Assembly (NCBI GenBank): GCA_038380795.1
Contig: CM076262.1
Span: 1,208,121-1,272,120 of the forward strand
DNA from: Pyrocephalus nanus
Lineage: Eukaryota > Chordata > Aves > Passeriformes > Tyrannidae
DNA length: 64,000 nt
Direction: 5' to 3'
In this document: positions 14,301-28,900 of the stretch, one piece after another
How positions within the stretch are numbered: position 1 is the stretch's first letter
How the letters are laid out: the number at the start of each line of letters is the position of its first letter
The notes under the pieces: model-generated
The model's database searches: none
What the model saw: the letters and a program-made list of their open reading frames with translations, nothing else
What the model was told of the DNA's origin: nothing
Translations under genes and position numbers: made by a program

Positions 14301-15240
14301 ACCAACATGCTTTTAATAGAGGCCTCAGTTTTAATGAAAGAAATATAAGATATCACTTGCATGTGAGAACAGAGGTGAATTATTTTTCTTCAGTGAGAAT
14401 AACAGAAAAAAGAATAATATGAAACTGAATTAGTCTGAGAATGACAAAAAGGTCTGTTGTGGATGAAAGCACTAATGAGAGTTACAAATCTTGGCCACTG
14501 AGAGCACTGTTTGCGTTTTCTATCTTCTTCTCTACTGGGAACTGTCCATTTTAGGAGGAACTGACTTTGGGAGATGCTTTGTGTTATTGGCAGGGTTCCT
14601 ACACAACCTGAATAAAATATAGCTTTTGCCCCCAGTGGTGGCCCACAGAGGATAGAGACACAACCACTGCCTGCCATCACTGGGAGAATTAATGCCCCAC
14701 AAAGGAGACTGGCTGGCATGGGGATGCAATTTGCATATAAACACTGATCCCATGGGTGAATTGCCATTATATAAAATAAATCTTAACAAAGTCCTCCCTT
14801 ATGTTATTCTCCTACATGGCACAATGTGTATGAATAAAATCTGTTTAACAGAGGGATTTGTCTGTAGCCCATCTCTTTGTTATGTTGCCATAAGCTTCTA
14901 ATTTTATTGAGGATTCCTAAGTTAACAGCATTTTTCATTTAAGGAAAAGGTAGTCTTTTGGCCTCTTGAAAATATCTCACACTAAATTCTTTTCTCTTCA
15001 GTTAAGAGATACTTTTTGACATCTCTAAGTCACTGATTTAATAATTTCTGACAGCATCAGTGTGCTTTAGCCACGGCATCCCGGAATGCTACTACTAAAA
15101 ATATAAGAGAAAATGGCCATACATTGTTTTAGTACATTGGAAGAAAATAAGCATATATATTTATTTTAAAGGTATTTTAGAAGAGTTTAGGAAATGCTGG
15201 TTATACTTCAGCCACTTTTGTTGTGAGAAAGCCAGCTGTT
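11380..15240. other. Gene-free, AT-rich sequence
   Basis: No gene or repeat recognised. A palindromic octamer-type motif next to a TATA-like sequence lies at 14724-14741. The 125-codon minus frame at 14390-14767 and the frames overlapping it have no recognisable content. Confidence 0.6.
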
Positions 15241-16552
15241 ATTTCACAGAATCTTGGAACTATAGAATTGTTTAGGTTGGAAAAGACCTTTAAGATCCTT
15301 GAGTCCAACTGCTAACCCAGCACTGACAAGTTCACTACTAAACCCTGTCCCCAAGTGCCCCATCCACATGACTTTTAAATACCTCCAGGAATGATGACTC
15401 AACCACTTCCCTGGGCAGCGTGTTCCAATGCTTGACAACCCTTTCAGTGAATAAATTGCTCCTAATATCCAATCTAAACATCTTCTGGTGCAATTTGAGG
15501 CCATTTCCTCTCATTCTGCTGCTTGTTACTTGGGAGAAAGGACCGATCCCCACCTGGCTACAACCTCCTTTCGGGTAGTTGTAGAGAGTCATAAGGTTGC
15601 TCTTCAGTCTCCCTTTTTTTCCAGGCTAAATAACTCCATCTCTCTCAACTGCTCCTCATAAGACTTGTACTCCAGACAATTCAACAGCTTCATTGTCCTT
15701 CTCTGATACCTCAATGTCTTTCCTGTAGTAAGGGGCTCAGAACTGGACACAGGACTTGAGGTACAGCCTCAGCAGTGCCAAGTAAAGGGGGATGATCACT
15801 GCCCTGGTCCTGCTGGCCACACTTGCTGATTCAAGGCAGGATTGGGCACACTGATGACTCACGTTCAGCTGTCTGTCAACCAGCACCCCCAGGTCCTTTT
15901 CCGCTAGTCAGCTTTCCAGCCACTCTTCCTAAGCCTGTAGCACTGAGTGGACTTACTGTGACCCAAATGCAGAACCTAGAATGACTCACCTTCACTCTCT
16001 GGGCCTGGCTGTCCAGCCAGTTTTTCACCCAGTAAAGAGTGTCCAAGCCATGGGCAGCTACGCCAGGATAATGCTGTGGGAGACAGTGTCAAAGGCTTTA
16101 CTAAAGTCCAGGTAGACATATCCACAGCCTTTTCCTCATCCACTAAATGGGTCACCTTTTTACAGAAGGAGCTCAGGTTGGTCAAGCAGGACCTTCCCAG
16201 TTAATCAGGGCTGCTGGCAAAGCGATGTGGTGAGCTATTCTGCCAGCTCCCTCAGTATCCTTGGATGGATCCCATCTGGCCTCATGGACCTATGTGTGTA
16301 TAAGTGGTGTAGCAGGTTGATGACCATTTTCCCTTGCATTATGGGGCCTTCATTGTCTTCCAGCTCAGGTGGCTGGGTACTTTAATGGTCTTACCATTAA
16401 AGACTGAGGCAAAGAGAGCATTAAGAACCTTATCATTTTCCTCATCCTTTGTCACTATGTTATGTTTCCCCCTGATATCCAGTAAAGGCTGGAGTTTCTC
16501 CTTGGCCCATCCTTTGTTGCTGATGTAATTATAGAAATATTTCTGTCACTTG
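15241..16552 (-). mobile_element. CR1 LINE, 5'-truncated, minus orientation
   Basis: The left edge starts with TCACAGAATCTTGGAAC, the inverted CR1 3' end, followed by the typical 'AGGTTGGAAAAGACC' and 'GAGTCCAACTGCTAACCC' segment. Reading leftwards on the minus strand, the C-terminal ORF2 region is still open over 84 codons (15592-15338) and carries the CR1 hallmark KHWNTLPREVVES. Further upstream (16185-15976) a reverse-transcriptase piece related to 'VDEG.AVDVVYLDFSKAF' is recognisable but frameshifted. Similarity fades near 16552. This is a dead partial copy lacking ORF1 and most of ORF2. Confidence 0.93.
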
Positions 16553-19500
16553 CTGAGAACTCCTATCTTAATGATACAGACATGTGCTTTGTGGCAGAGT
16601 CCTGAACTTCACAAAGACAAAGCTGAAAACATTCACGTCCTTTTCTGAATTTGGGAAATTTGAGAAACTTGATTGTCTCAAAATTATGGTAAATTCTGCA
16701 CTTAAAAAAATACTATAGCAAAGAGTTTGCATGCTGCTGTCTTTGTTTTATTTAATGCAACATTATTCTATCCTTAAAAATGCTTTTAAAAGTCTTGCAC
16801 GGGAACAGGATTTTCTTTTCCATTGCCAATATCTTGTCTAATTAGGAGACCTTCAACCAGAAATTTTTTGTTGTTTTAGATAAAATACTTCTTCACTATT
16901 TGGGACTCATTTAATTAACTCCTACTTTAATGAGCAAAGATGTCTAAAAAGCAAACATGGTTAACGAAACCTAGTCTGACAACATTTCTATCAAGGAAAC
17001 AAAAACCTGTACATCAAAGAAAGTTCAGGCATTCATTAAGAGCTGGTAATCATCATGGTTCATTGCTCGTAGGAGCTCTTTGAATTTGTGATCTATCAAT
17101 ATAAAATCAAATATTTCCTTGCTTTGTATCACAGTGCACAATCCCTCATATAATTGTAGAATAAATGTCAAATTTACAGTCTTGTTTACTTGCTGCACTA
17201 CCCTAGGCATAAAAAAAATTTTAGTTAACTACAAGATTTCTATGAAACAGATTATAGAGGATAACCTTCCTCTTTGGATCCCACTGCATTTTGGTGCAGT
17301 GATATAATTTTTTCTTCATATTATTCATCTTGTTCAACACACTCCCCCATCCCACTCTCTGTAAAATATATTTTAAATCAAATCACAGTTCTCAGAAATG
17401 TATTTGCAAAGTCTCCTAAAACATTTCTTCCAGGAATAAAAACTGTATCTTACCAAATTTCATAGCACCATTTGTAATTCTACAAATAATTAAATGAGCT
17501 TTTGAAATAAAATTCTAGCCTATTTATTGTGGCAATATGAAAATTTGAGTGTAAAAAGGTAGTTCTTACTACAGCCTGATCACAAAAATTACAAAATAAA
17601 AATAAAATAAATTAAATTGGAAATGAAACTGTTTTACTCATGAGGTCTATAACAATATTCAAGGGGAAATTGTAACATTAATGCCTGTGATGACATTATA
17701 GCACTCTCAGTGTTGTAGTTCATCAATATGGCCTGCAGGCTATCTAAACTGAAGGACTATAATTTAGCAGCATGCAAGGTGTTTTTATGCATGCAAAGGT
17801 GAAGTTTGTCCCAGACCCTTTCTCTCTGGACAGGGCTCCAGTCATCCCCTCTCTCTCAATAGTCATCGTGTTTCTGATCCTCTTAATCTCACTATTTTGT
17901 GAAGGTTAGCCAAGGATGTGGATTACAAATATTACAAATTAGAAATATTGTTGGTTATTTTCTATGCCTTTTAAAATGAAATCTACCTTTTTTTTTCCCG
18001 CAGCTCTCCAAACACCACAGTTTTAACAGAATGCCTAGAGATTTCTTTCATATGTTTCCAGATAATCTAGAATCCATCATTGTGCCTTTGTGTTCCAGAG
18101 TATTCAACTAAAAGTGCCCTGAACTTTCAAAATCCAACTCTTTCTCACAGGTTCAATAGTCCAAACCCACAAGAAAACTACTAAATATATAAATTTAAAC
18201 AATCTCTCCTTTATTTTATCTGAAAATGAAATAATTCTAATAGATTTAAGAGACGTGATCTTGTTTATTTGTGTTTTGTTGTTTTTTTTAAAGATGAAGC
18301 TGTGCTGTCACAACCATGGTTGAGTTGTTTTGGTTTTAATTATTTCTTTCATTTAGAATGACCTTGAATTGGATTAAATCTTAATAATCTGTAATTTTTG
18401 GATTCACCCTTTGAATATCTGTCCAAATGAGCAGTAAAACACTTGTTTTATCTAATCCTCCAATAAAGGTTTTAGCAACAGATTAGATAGCTCTGCTTGC
18501 ATCTCCTGTAAAGAATTCACCTTGATTTTTATCTATAAAATCAGATCTCAAAAGCATTTAACAAGTGAGACAATTATTTTTATCGGAGTTTTGAGCTGGA
18601 GAAACAGAAGGATGGGAAATGACTGTCTTGAAATCAGCCAGATCAGTGCGAGGGCTGAGAACTCAGATTTCCATGTCCCAGTGCAGGGCTAAGATCATCT
18701 ATCTTCACTTCCTTTTGAGTTTCACTACAAATTCACTCTGTTCCATGTGATTAGTTTCCCTTTAATTTATCAATTTATTTCAGTGCTGTCTTGAACACAC
18801 AACTTTAACACAGTCTACCCTATTAGAACAAGGAGGTGCTTCTGTATTCTCTCTGATGAGCTGCAGTGTAAAAAAGTGTAACTTCTCTGCAACACCTGTA
18901 GGTTTCTCAATTGGTTTCTTTAAAACCCTCTGATAACTTAGGACGCAATATGACCCATCACATGGATACAGACCATCTAACAAGACTTCCTAGTCCCCAA
19001 CCTCTTCCTGCTGTCTCTTTTCTAAGCACCCACAGGCATGAGCAAGGAGTGGGATGATGGTTGAACTCATGGTTTTGCAAATCTGTGATGTGTTTCCTGC
19101 TTCATTCATTCCCTCTCTCCACAGCCCCTTCATCAATACATAACTAATAGATGGGCCTCTATCACATGGCAAAAATGACAGCATCTTCCATTAAACTGGG
19201 GATGTGTTTCTCCTAGGAGTGCACTGGCCAATGTGACTAGATGCTGCTTGTGTGCTATGGTGTCTGACAAGTTTTTTCTTCTACATTGACTAATTCTTTG
19301 ATGTCCTTTTCCCGTGATACTGGTGCCTGTCGATGTCAGATGATATAGCATCTTTTTTACCTCTTAGATACAGGACAGAGTACTTCATGCTCCATTGTTG
19401 GCAAAGTGCCTCACATAAGAAACGTGTCTTACTGGATTTGCAAGGTACTTCTGATATGAAAATGTTTGCTTGTCTGACTGAATAGAAAATAAAATATTAA

Positions 19501-21740
19501 GTCTGATCTCTCATTTAGATTAATATTCCTGTCTTGTTCAGGGCACATGGCCTGTCCTTGCAATCTTCCAGCAAAGTCCTACTTCCTGAAAAAGCAATTC
19601 CTTACCTTTATTGTGCTTTGATTCTGCAATTTTTTTATTCAGTACGTCACTTAGGCACACTCTAAAGTTTAAAACTTTCTTAAATGTTTTTCTTTTGATG
19701 TGTTTATTTCAGTCTGAAATTAGGAAAATGCACATTTTTATTAGATGGCCTACTTTAAAAGAAGCCATGATGCATTTTTCAGATAGTCCTTACTCCCTTC
19801 TCACTCTTCCTGTTTCTTGGAAAGATTCTCATTTCCTTAGTTCTGCTTACCTCTTTACTTGCAAGTTTCTCGAACAGAGAAGAATTGTGTATTAAACTGT
19901 GAAACCCCAAAACCTCACTTTTGTGAATCATTTCTATAAAAAGGGATGGGTTGAGATGTGCACTGAAGTGCTTTCCTGAATTTCATTTCACTTAGAATCT
20001 GGTTTCAAGAAACTGTAACATCTTTCTTTTATGTACAAAAATTTGTTGTAATATACTATACCTGCTCTCATTCCACCAGTAAAAGTAAAATGATCATTTT
20101 AATGTTAAAAAAGAATTGAGATTCAGTATATCTAGATCTTTTTCTCGTTCTAACAAGGATTTTCTCTGGGACTTTGTTATAAATCACTTGTCAAGTATGT
20201 TCATATCCAGCACCACCAGCCACTATTTCCAGGAGTAAGAAATACCTTAGGAAATACCAGGCTTTCTTCTTATGGCCTCATTTTACCCACATCAATCATA
20301 CCCAGTATCTCTGGAATAATGTTATGTTTAATTTGCCACTCTCTGGGGAGAACTTCTGGAGCCTCTAGAAAATATTAAAGAAATCATTTAGAAATGCAGA
20401 ATTACTGTTTTTCAGAATAATTGTCCCTGTTTGATAAGTTGCATGGAATTTAGTAGATTTGAAGTGACAAATATTCCACATAAATTGTGTGTTAGAAAAC
20501 ATATTTTAGAACCTAGAAGGACTTAATGAAATAGTTTTGATAACAATAGTGTTTTCAAAGGAAAAATATAGTTAATCTACTCACTGGAATAGCTAAGAAA
20601 CCTAAGAAAATGAAAACTTTTTCTTAAATTCCTTATGACTTTTCCTATGAGAATGATGGAACTATGTTGGGATTTTTGAGCCCATTGGACTTTTGGGAAT
20701 AATTCTGACGAAGATTTCTCATAATAAAATACACAGATTGTAAGGTTTGTTATGATCACAGTTGGATTAAAACCATCCTAGGGATTTGCAAAGGGAAGTT
20801 CACAGAAAATATGCAAATTAATATTCTGATGTACTTTATCCAGAAAAAAATTTGTTGTTATTAATTTTTATAAAGACCTTTTCATTACTATTTATTTGTT
20901 TTAAGTAGTTTTTTTGAAGTAACAAAATGACAAAGAATCTTAGTATAGGAAATTACATTACTGCAATCTTGAATGGAGATGGGACTTCATACTTTTTCTT
21001 TTATCTCTGAAGTAAATGAAAAGGAAAATGGAAGTAGAAATATTCTTTGATGAAAATAAGTACTACTTTAATGGTGTAGATATGGAATAATGGCAAAGAT
21101 CTTTTAATGGTGAGTTATCCCTTTAGACACTTGATATAAGTAGGAAACACTGGCGAGCTGCATTGAAATCTGCCATAATGACAGATTATTACCAACTGGG
21201 AAAAAGCCCTTTTTTTTTCTTTCTTTCTAAAATACAACAAAAAAATATGCAATACCTAATAAGAACAGATCCCAAGTCTGAAAACAGACTGAAAGACTGA
21301 TAATGGAAGTTACATCTATAGGAGGGAACATTTAGGATCAGATCTTTAAGATGTGACCATCTGTTAAATAAATATGAGGAAAACAAGAAAACTGACATTT
21401 CTAACAACTGACATCATTAAAGAAACACACATTATGGCACTGAAAGCTAATGAACCTGTGTCTATTATCCTCAAATGTTTATCACACTTTTATAAATAAA
21501 TGACTCTCAAGTAAAAATTTTTACTTTGCCTTTTGGCTGAGGTATGTACTGAGGTCTGGACAGTGTAGGCTTTATTAGGAGTCTGTACACATGGATCTGA
21601 GCTTCCTGCTGCTCCTGGTACTCCCTTAGTATAGCCAGAAAGGAGTGCAACATTGTCAGCATTGCAGTCACTAGGGGAAATAGTTAGTCTTTGCAGAAGA
21701 CATCACAACTCTTCCCTTGGCTATCTTTTACTATAATAAT
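16553..21740. other. Gene-free, AT-rich sequence
   Basis: No exon, RNA or mobile element recognised. Contains short A- and T-rich runs only. Confidence 0.6.
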
Positions 21741-22930
21741 ACACAGAATCACAGAATGACAGAATGGTTAATGTTCAAAGGAACCTCCAGAGTTCATCAT
21801 GTCCAACATCCCTCCTCAAGGAGGGCTACACAGAGCATATTGCACAGTATTGTGTCCTGATGGTTTTCCAATATGGAAACCACTCAATTTCCCTGCACAA
21901 CCTCTGTTGAGCCTCAGTCACTTCACATAAGGTGATGGTCAGCCTGCAGCTCCCATGTTTTAGTTTGCACCAATTGACTCTGATTCTGTTGCTGGGTACC
22001 ACTAAGAAGAGCCTGGCTCTGGTTTTGAATCCTCCCTTAAGCCATTTTATATATGTTGATGAGGTCCCCCCAAGCCATCACTTCTCCAGGTTTAACAGTT
22101 CCAGCTCTCTCAGCCTTTTCTTATAGGAGAAATAATGCAGGTCCTTAATCCTCCATGTGGTCCTTAACTGGACTTTCTCCAGTATGTCCATGTCTTTCTT
22201 ATACTAAGGAGACCAGAAATGGACACAATACTTCAGGTGTGGCCCTACCAGTGCTGAGTAGAGGGGAAGGTCTACCTCCTTTAATCTGCTGGCTACACTC
22301 CTCTGAATGCAGCCTAGGATACCATTAGTCTTTGCCACAATGGTCCATGGTTGGCTCATGGTCAATGTGGTCTCCTTTTCTGCTTTCCAGCTTGTCAGTT
22401 CCCAGCAAGTAGTGGTGCCTGGGCTTGCTCCACCCCAGGTGTAGGACTTTAAACTTCCCCTTGCTGAACTTCAGGAGGTCCCTGTCAGCCAATTTCTCCA
22501 GTCTGTCAAGATCCCTCTGGATGGCAGCATGATTCCCTATCAGCCACTCCCTCCAGTTTTGTATAATCAGCAAACTTGCTGAGGGTACACTGTGCTCCAA
22601 TATCCCGATCACACTGAACAGAACTGCACACAGTATTACCCCCTTGGGTACACTGATAGCTACTGACCCCCAACAAGACTTTGTAGCTCAGATCTCCACC
22701 CCCTGGTCCCAGTTGTACAGATGGTTTTAAATCCATCTGGCTGACTGCTCATAGAGTCCATGGAAGACCACCTTACTGATGTCCAGGTGGAAAATATCAA
22801 CTGCTGTCCCCTTATCTATCAATCCAGACATTTCATCTTAGAAGGACATCATGTTACTCAAGCTTGACCTCCTGTTTGTGAATCTGCGTTTGACTTTGTC
22901 TATGTGCTCTCTCTTGCAGTCTCTTCTTGC
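21741..22930 (-). mobile_element. CR1 LINE, 5'-truncated, minus orientation
   Basis: It begins with ACACAGAATCACAGAATGACAG, the inverted 3'-terminal short repeat of CR1, then runs through the usual 3'-UTR and into ORF2. The minus strand around 22612-22325 encodes the reverse-transcriptase phrase [15 protein letters not shown] followed by KVLHLG, matching CR1 'LDRLEEWA.RNLMKFN..KCKVLHLG'. A second frame covers 22736-22506, so the copy is frameshifted and inactive. The upstream limit is set where CR1 similarity fades and is approximate. Confidence 0.92.
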
Positions 22931-25900
22931 ACTGTTATGACAGGGAATTTTAATAATCCCTTTATTCTAAAAATGCCTCGGGCCAGTAGCTCAGACATTT
23001 TCCTAAGAAGAGACTTGTTTTAGCCTGAAGAGAATGAAAGAATTAGTAATCAAGTTTGACGGTTAGTATTAGCATTGCTGTAATTAGACAGACTTTAAGA
23101 TATTAATAAACAATTGGAAAGGCATTATACTTCCATTCAAAATAGAAATTTTGATTATGTTGAAAATATTATGTTGAATTCAAGTTGCTCTTTTGACATA
23201 AAATTTTTTGCTAATGCTATATAAGTTGAATTTTGAGGAACTTCAAGAAGTCTGGATACTCTGAAGGAAGAATGTGTACAAAGCTATCATGAACCACATG
23301 CATGTCATTTAAAGTAATCTTTAAGCTTTTCATTTAACAGTGTGCATTGAGCATCAGCTGAAATCCCGTTTCTAAATAAAACTGATGTTTGAAGTACTTG
23401 CGTCAATTTGTTTGCTCAATCTATTCCATCTCCAAGTGAAACCCTTCATTAGAATTTTCAAAGTGAGGTAATGTGATGGTTTATATTACTTCCAGAAAGG
23501 ACAGCATGATATTTTTAGGACTGTAAATTGAGTTTATGGGATGCCATTCTTTCAGATTTCATTTAGACAGACTGTGCTATCTTCTGCATAATATTGTTTT
23601 AGAAGCTAAAACTCTTTTGTCATGGGATCTGCTGTCATTTTCCCATGGACAATATCTCAGTATGAATGACTGTATGATATGCAGTATAATATACTACTAG
23701 AATTAACATATTATTAGTGTTGGGTACTGTGAGGTATAATGCAATGTACAGTTTATCCAGGTCAGTGTTATATCACATGCACAGAATACTAGTGATTCCT
23801 ACTTTAGGTAACTCTCACCTATGCATTCTGCTAGGTTAGCTCCAGGGTTTGCAGTTGTTTTGCATGATACAATGATTATGAGGGTGGGTATAAAACAAAA
23901 AGAAGATACTGTGTTATTTTTTAGCACCATAGTCTATATGCTGCTTGATGAACAAACCAAGAATCTCTAATGTTTTGCTGGAGAAAAATGCGAACTCTAT
24001 GTAGGCCAAACAGGATTATCTTCTTAATGACAGCAATTTTTATTACTTTTAATAGGATTTAATCTGAGTGGCTTGTAGCAGAGGATGAAAGAAACATCCC
24101 ACCACATTCAACAAGATGTTCCCTAAATGAGTTTACGGGGTTATTTATAATACTAACATTGTAGAGGCACCACTGTGAAACAAGACTGAATTCAATGGCA
24201 GAACCAAGAAGAATAATGGAGGAATTTTTTCAGTCTTTTAGAAAGTAAGCAAAGATTTTGCTTGTGAAAAGAAATCCTCATACAATTTTTGCCTGAGACA
24301 AGGCATAGAGAAACACAAGCTACAAAATGTGTTCTCCTGTGAGGAGCAGATTGCAGCATCTATGGTGGGTGTGGAGAGGAACAGCTCTGCCCCAGCGGCA
24401 GAGTTAGGCTGCCAGCCTCCTGCTGCTGCTACTTCCTTCTCCACAGAGACAGAAAATAGGATGGAGGAACACAGGTAAAGACTCAAAAATTTTATTCTAA
24501 CTGATTAAATTAATGAAACCTAAGACTTGCCCTCTGAATACCAGAGAAGGCTGCAGTTCTTCAGAGCTTTCTGGATAAATGGTCAGTGGAAATGCATAAG
24601 ATTGGGAGAAGTCTTGCCTCAAGAGAGATGCAGTGGTTTCTCAGAAGGTGCTCTGTTAACCCACACAGTAAAGGTGAGGTGGTGATGCAAAAAGTCTCCA
24701 CTACCAACATACAAAGCGAAACACAGAAAATGAGCAACTTCATAGTAACAGTGTCTCAGATGTCATTTCATGCTTGCAGCATACCCACACTTAGGCTGAA
24801 GTCTTTGCATAACTTAGGCCAATGTCTGTGTCAAAAAGCAGACGCTACTTAGGAACTTTGCACTGGGAATGAGTAGGCTGCACAGTAAAACAGCTAACCA
24901 GATAGTCTTGAAGCTTTGATAATATGTGAACTATCATGTCCTTTTACACTTTTCTTACACTTTCTGTGCTTTACATTCATGCATTTTTAATGATAAAGAA
25001 GACCAAGCCCAACATTTCACACAATATCATATGGTGTAACATTATTACTAAGTAAAATAAATTGAAATTATGTCATTGAAGAAACTATACCAGAGAACTG
25101 AAGCTGAAAGAATTCTGGTAGAAGCTCCTCTGGATGTTTCTATAATCTGATCACAAAATGTTGCAAATATTGAACCATGTTAATTTGAAAAGAAATATGA
25201 TCTGCATTACACTTACTTTTCGGCAATTGAATAACTGACAAGTATTCATTTTGAATGGATACATTTAATTGAAAGAGACACCAGTATAAAATACAAGCCT
25301 TTAAGAGGAACTAACTCTATGGCCTAAATTACTGTGAGATATGACTGGCAGCTGATTGACTCTGAAATCCCCAGAGGAAGTTTTCTTTCTGAAGCAATCT
25401 TAACAACTGTATCACTGAAGTATAGCAATAATCAAGAATGATGTTTTCACAGATTATCTCCTGTTGTCAAATTTGTTCATGCCTTAATAGGAGCTACTGA
25501 AGAAGAACAGGACTATTAAGAAATATTTGAAGTTACATACTCTGTAGTCCCTGGTCATCGTGTAGTTTTGTTCACTGTAAAAAAAATGCGTAAGGGAATG
25601 GTCTTGAGTTACTTTGACAAAAGGTAAAGGAAAATACTATGAGAGGGCAGGCTAGGGACTTAAGCTAACCTGTCAGATGTTTTGGATATGGCCCAGAATG
25701 TCATAGACTATGATGACATCAGCAATTCTTCACAAGGAAACAAATTTTTCAAGGTTGCAGAGAGAAATAATGTTGACACCTCTTTTTCTTATTGAATGAT
25801 AAGGAAGGATACAACCTGAAGACTAAAAGAGGGAAAATCATTGCTTGGGCTAGTGAAAATAGCCCTTTCTTAGTTAAAACAGAAGTCCTGTTGATAAACA

Positions 25901-28900
25901 AGACTGTCTTTTAATTTATCAGGAAAGGATGGAGAAAAACTGTGAACAAGAATACGAACATTCTTGTAGGGATGTGGGTGACTTTACTGATTGAACTCTG
26001 ACAAACTAGTCAGTGCAAATCTGCACATAAGCTGGAAAACTCCACCTTCCCATCAATTTCAGCTTGTAAGCTAAAAATACTACTTTTTTTCCCCCATGTA
26101 CTATTTACCTCAATAATAACTTGGTTTAGCACTTCTTAAAAGAATCTAATCTAAGTTAAAAATTCTCTGAATTACTAAAATTCATGTTCTGTACTTGTAT
26201 TTGGCTAAACAGAAAGCCCAGCAGCTATGTCAGTCAAATTATAGGAGTCAAATCAGACTACTGAAAGGGGTGAAATTCATTACACCAAGAAACTATGCTC
26301 CTCTACATTAGATATTATTGTAAAGGAGCCTGAGTTGACTAAAGCCATGAATCACATGTACTTAATATAGAGAAGAGCATGAACTGCCTCTTAGAATGAA
26401 TAAGACTTAGAATGAGTTGGCCTGAAAGATAAAAATATTACATGTATCTCAACATTTAACTAGAGTGCCAAAAGAGCTCAGAGTACTGACTGACTTTCAA
26501 GGAAAGGGCTTTTTCTTTAAAATTATCAACAGAATGTTTTAGGTTTCTATGTATGGTAGTCTTGCATATATAAATGAAAAAATGCTGCAAGGATTATCAA
26601 CTGTTAATTGGCAGAGGTAGAGATTCTCTCCCTGTGCTAGGAAAGCATTACAAAACAATAAAACTAGCCCCATCAAATGGCACAAAGCACGTGACACCAT
26701 GTATGATACTAATGTTGGGGTTGAATGTAGTGGGGTTAATAGATAACGTCATTTTGAGCTGATCTGGTAACTTTTTGAGGAATAAATTTCTTGCACCTTT
26801 CCTAATATACTCACAGCAGCATAGACAATCCTGTAATTCCACTGGCATAGAAGCTTAACTGGCATGAAGTAAGGACCTGCATCAGAAAATACAATTCAAT
26901 TTTAGTAGCAAAACCCTTTTTGTGGAGTCAGCAGAAAGGACTGTGAAAGTTTGAGTTTGCAACAGAATTGTGGCAAGACTGAGCTGAGTCATTACCTCTT
27001 GAAAATATTCATGTCAAACTCTCAGTCCTCATTTCACTTTAGTTTCTTGCCTCCTTCAAGAATTATTTTAGCTAATACAGTTCTCTGCTGTGTGCTTTAG
27101 CTAAAACAAAGACCTCAAGAACTATGAGAAAACTCGGAGAGGCAAATGATCAGCCAACCTACCTAAACAGTGGTGTTTGGGACTGTCGCTTCTCCTGAAT
27201 GCCAATCATACTTGCATCTTTTCCCCATTCCCGCTGCTGCATGTGTACAGTACATCATACCTGCACCAGGAATCCTCTCTAATGACAGGCTTTACATTTG
27301 TGGACGGGTGAGGAAAGAATACTTTGGTTTGACTGAACTTCTTATCCTTGAGCTTCTGCTCCAGATCATATTTGTTACTTCTTGAAAATGTTTTCCTCGG
27401 TTCCACTGCAGGAAGTCATGTAAGGCTGTACCAATGACAGAGCCATTGACAGTAACAAAAACAGCTCTGTGGGCTGGATTGCTTTTTATGAGGGTGAACA
27501 AGGTCACTTACGCACTTTGTCCTTAGGCAGGGTTGGGCAGCAGTGTAAATCCAGTATCATTGGCAGTAGCACTGTCTTAGAACACAGAATAGGAGAAGCA
27601 ATGGTGAAAGCTGGGAGCTAGTTTGGTTTTAACTGCAGATGCAAGTTAGCACTGGATATAGCACAAAAAGAAGAATCTAAAAAAAAAAGGTTTGATAAGG
27701 TCTAATGCCATTTAGTGTGACAGTGGCATAAAAAATGCAGGACAGAAGACATCTGTGATGTCTCTTGGTGTGTATACTACTAAGGATACCCCTCAAAACC
27801 TTGCAGGAAACAGATATTCACGTTTTCTGGAGTTGCAAGGATGCCTGTAAAAAAATTATCTGTTTCATCGTATCTGTGGAAATGGTTCATTTTTAATGGT
27901 AATATTTTAAATAATGAATCACTTTCAGAGTAGGGAATAAGCAAAAGCATTTTCCATTTGGTTGTTCATTCTTTTTATTTGCAGGGGCCATGTAGGAATT
28001 CAAATTATATTAATCTAAAGTGGCTGTCTTTTAATATAGAAAAATATAAACAACACCTAAAAAATTATCCTTTCTATGGCAAAAGACATATTCCATAGCA
28101 GAATAATGCCAATTCTATATTTCTGTAGCTATCTTACTTCTTTCCCTCCAGATGTTAGCCTGAGAAAAAATTATTTGACTTGCCAGTATGATTTGAAATT
28201 AAATATTAAGTAGTTGATTTATCAGAGAATTTAATGTGTTGTTTCCAGTCTCCTTTTGCTTGACACAAATTTACTGCAGGAACAGAAAAATGTATATTAG
28301 TCATCAAAAGCTGTTTATAGATAAGTTTAAAGTGCTATCAACTAAATTATTTTCATGATGAAGACTAAATTGCAGACCAATAACGCAGGGGAGAATTAGT
28401 GAGAATTTATTAAATAGCCAGAGGTAACTGAAAATGAGGAAAAGCAAAAATTTGCATTTGGCTTATGATATAAATCCAACATAAAGGTTTATATTTTCTA
28501 ACTTGGTATGATCCAAAGCTAACTTTTTGAGAATGAGGCTAAAAATTAAAAAATTACTGCTTATTTTAGATATGTATTTCATGGGAGCCAAGTCAGATCC
28601 TGAACATTGTCAGGTTTTTAAACTTGGAAATAATCCTGACTTTAAATGTCACTTCATTAGTGCAGCCTCCTAGTGTGCAGAGAGAAAGCTGATTTTGTTG
28701 TGGGTTGGGTTTTTTGTTTTGATGGGTGGGACATGAAAGCTACGTCTGGGCTGAGTGTGGATGTCCTCTGCACTGGAACTCAAGGTTCCTCAGCCTCGAG
28801 GGATAAGGAACTCAGGGATGAGGCTGCTCAGTAGTTTCCTTATAGCCTCTGCATCCAGATCTACCCCTTTGGAACAAGATAGACAACAAAAATTTTTCTG

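Noticed and set aside
15338..15592. 84-codon minus frame resembling a polymerase-associated protein end
   Set aside because: It is the ORF2 C-terminus of a truncated CR1 LINE, not a host gene.
22325..22736. Overlapping minus frames of 95 and 76 codons
   Set aside because: They are frameshifted pieces of CR1 reverse transcriptase.
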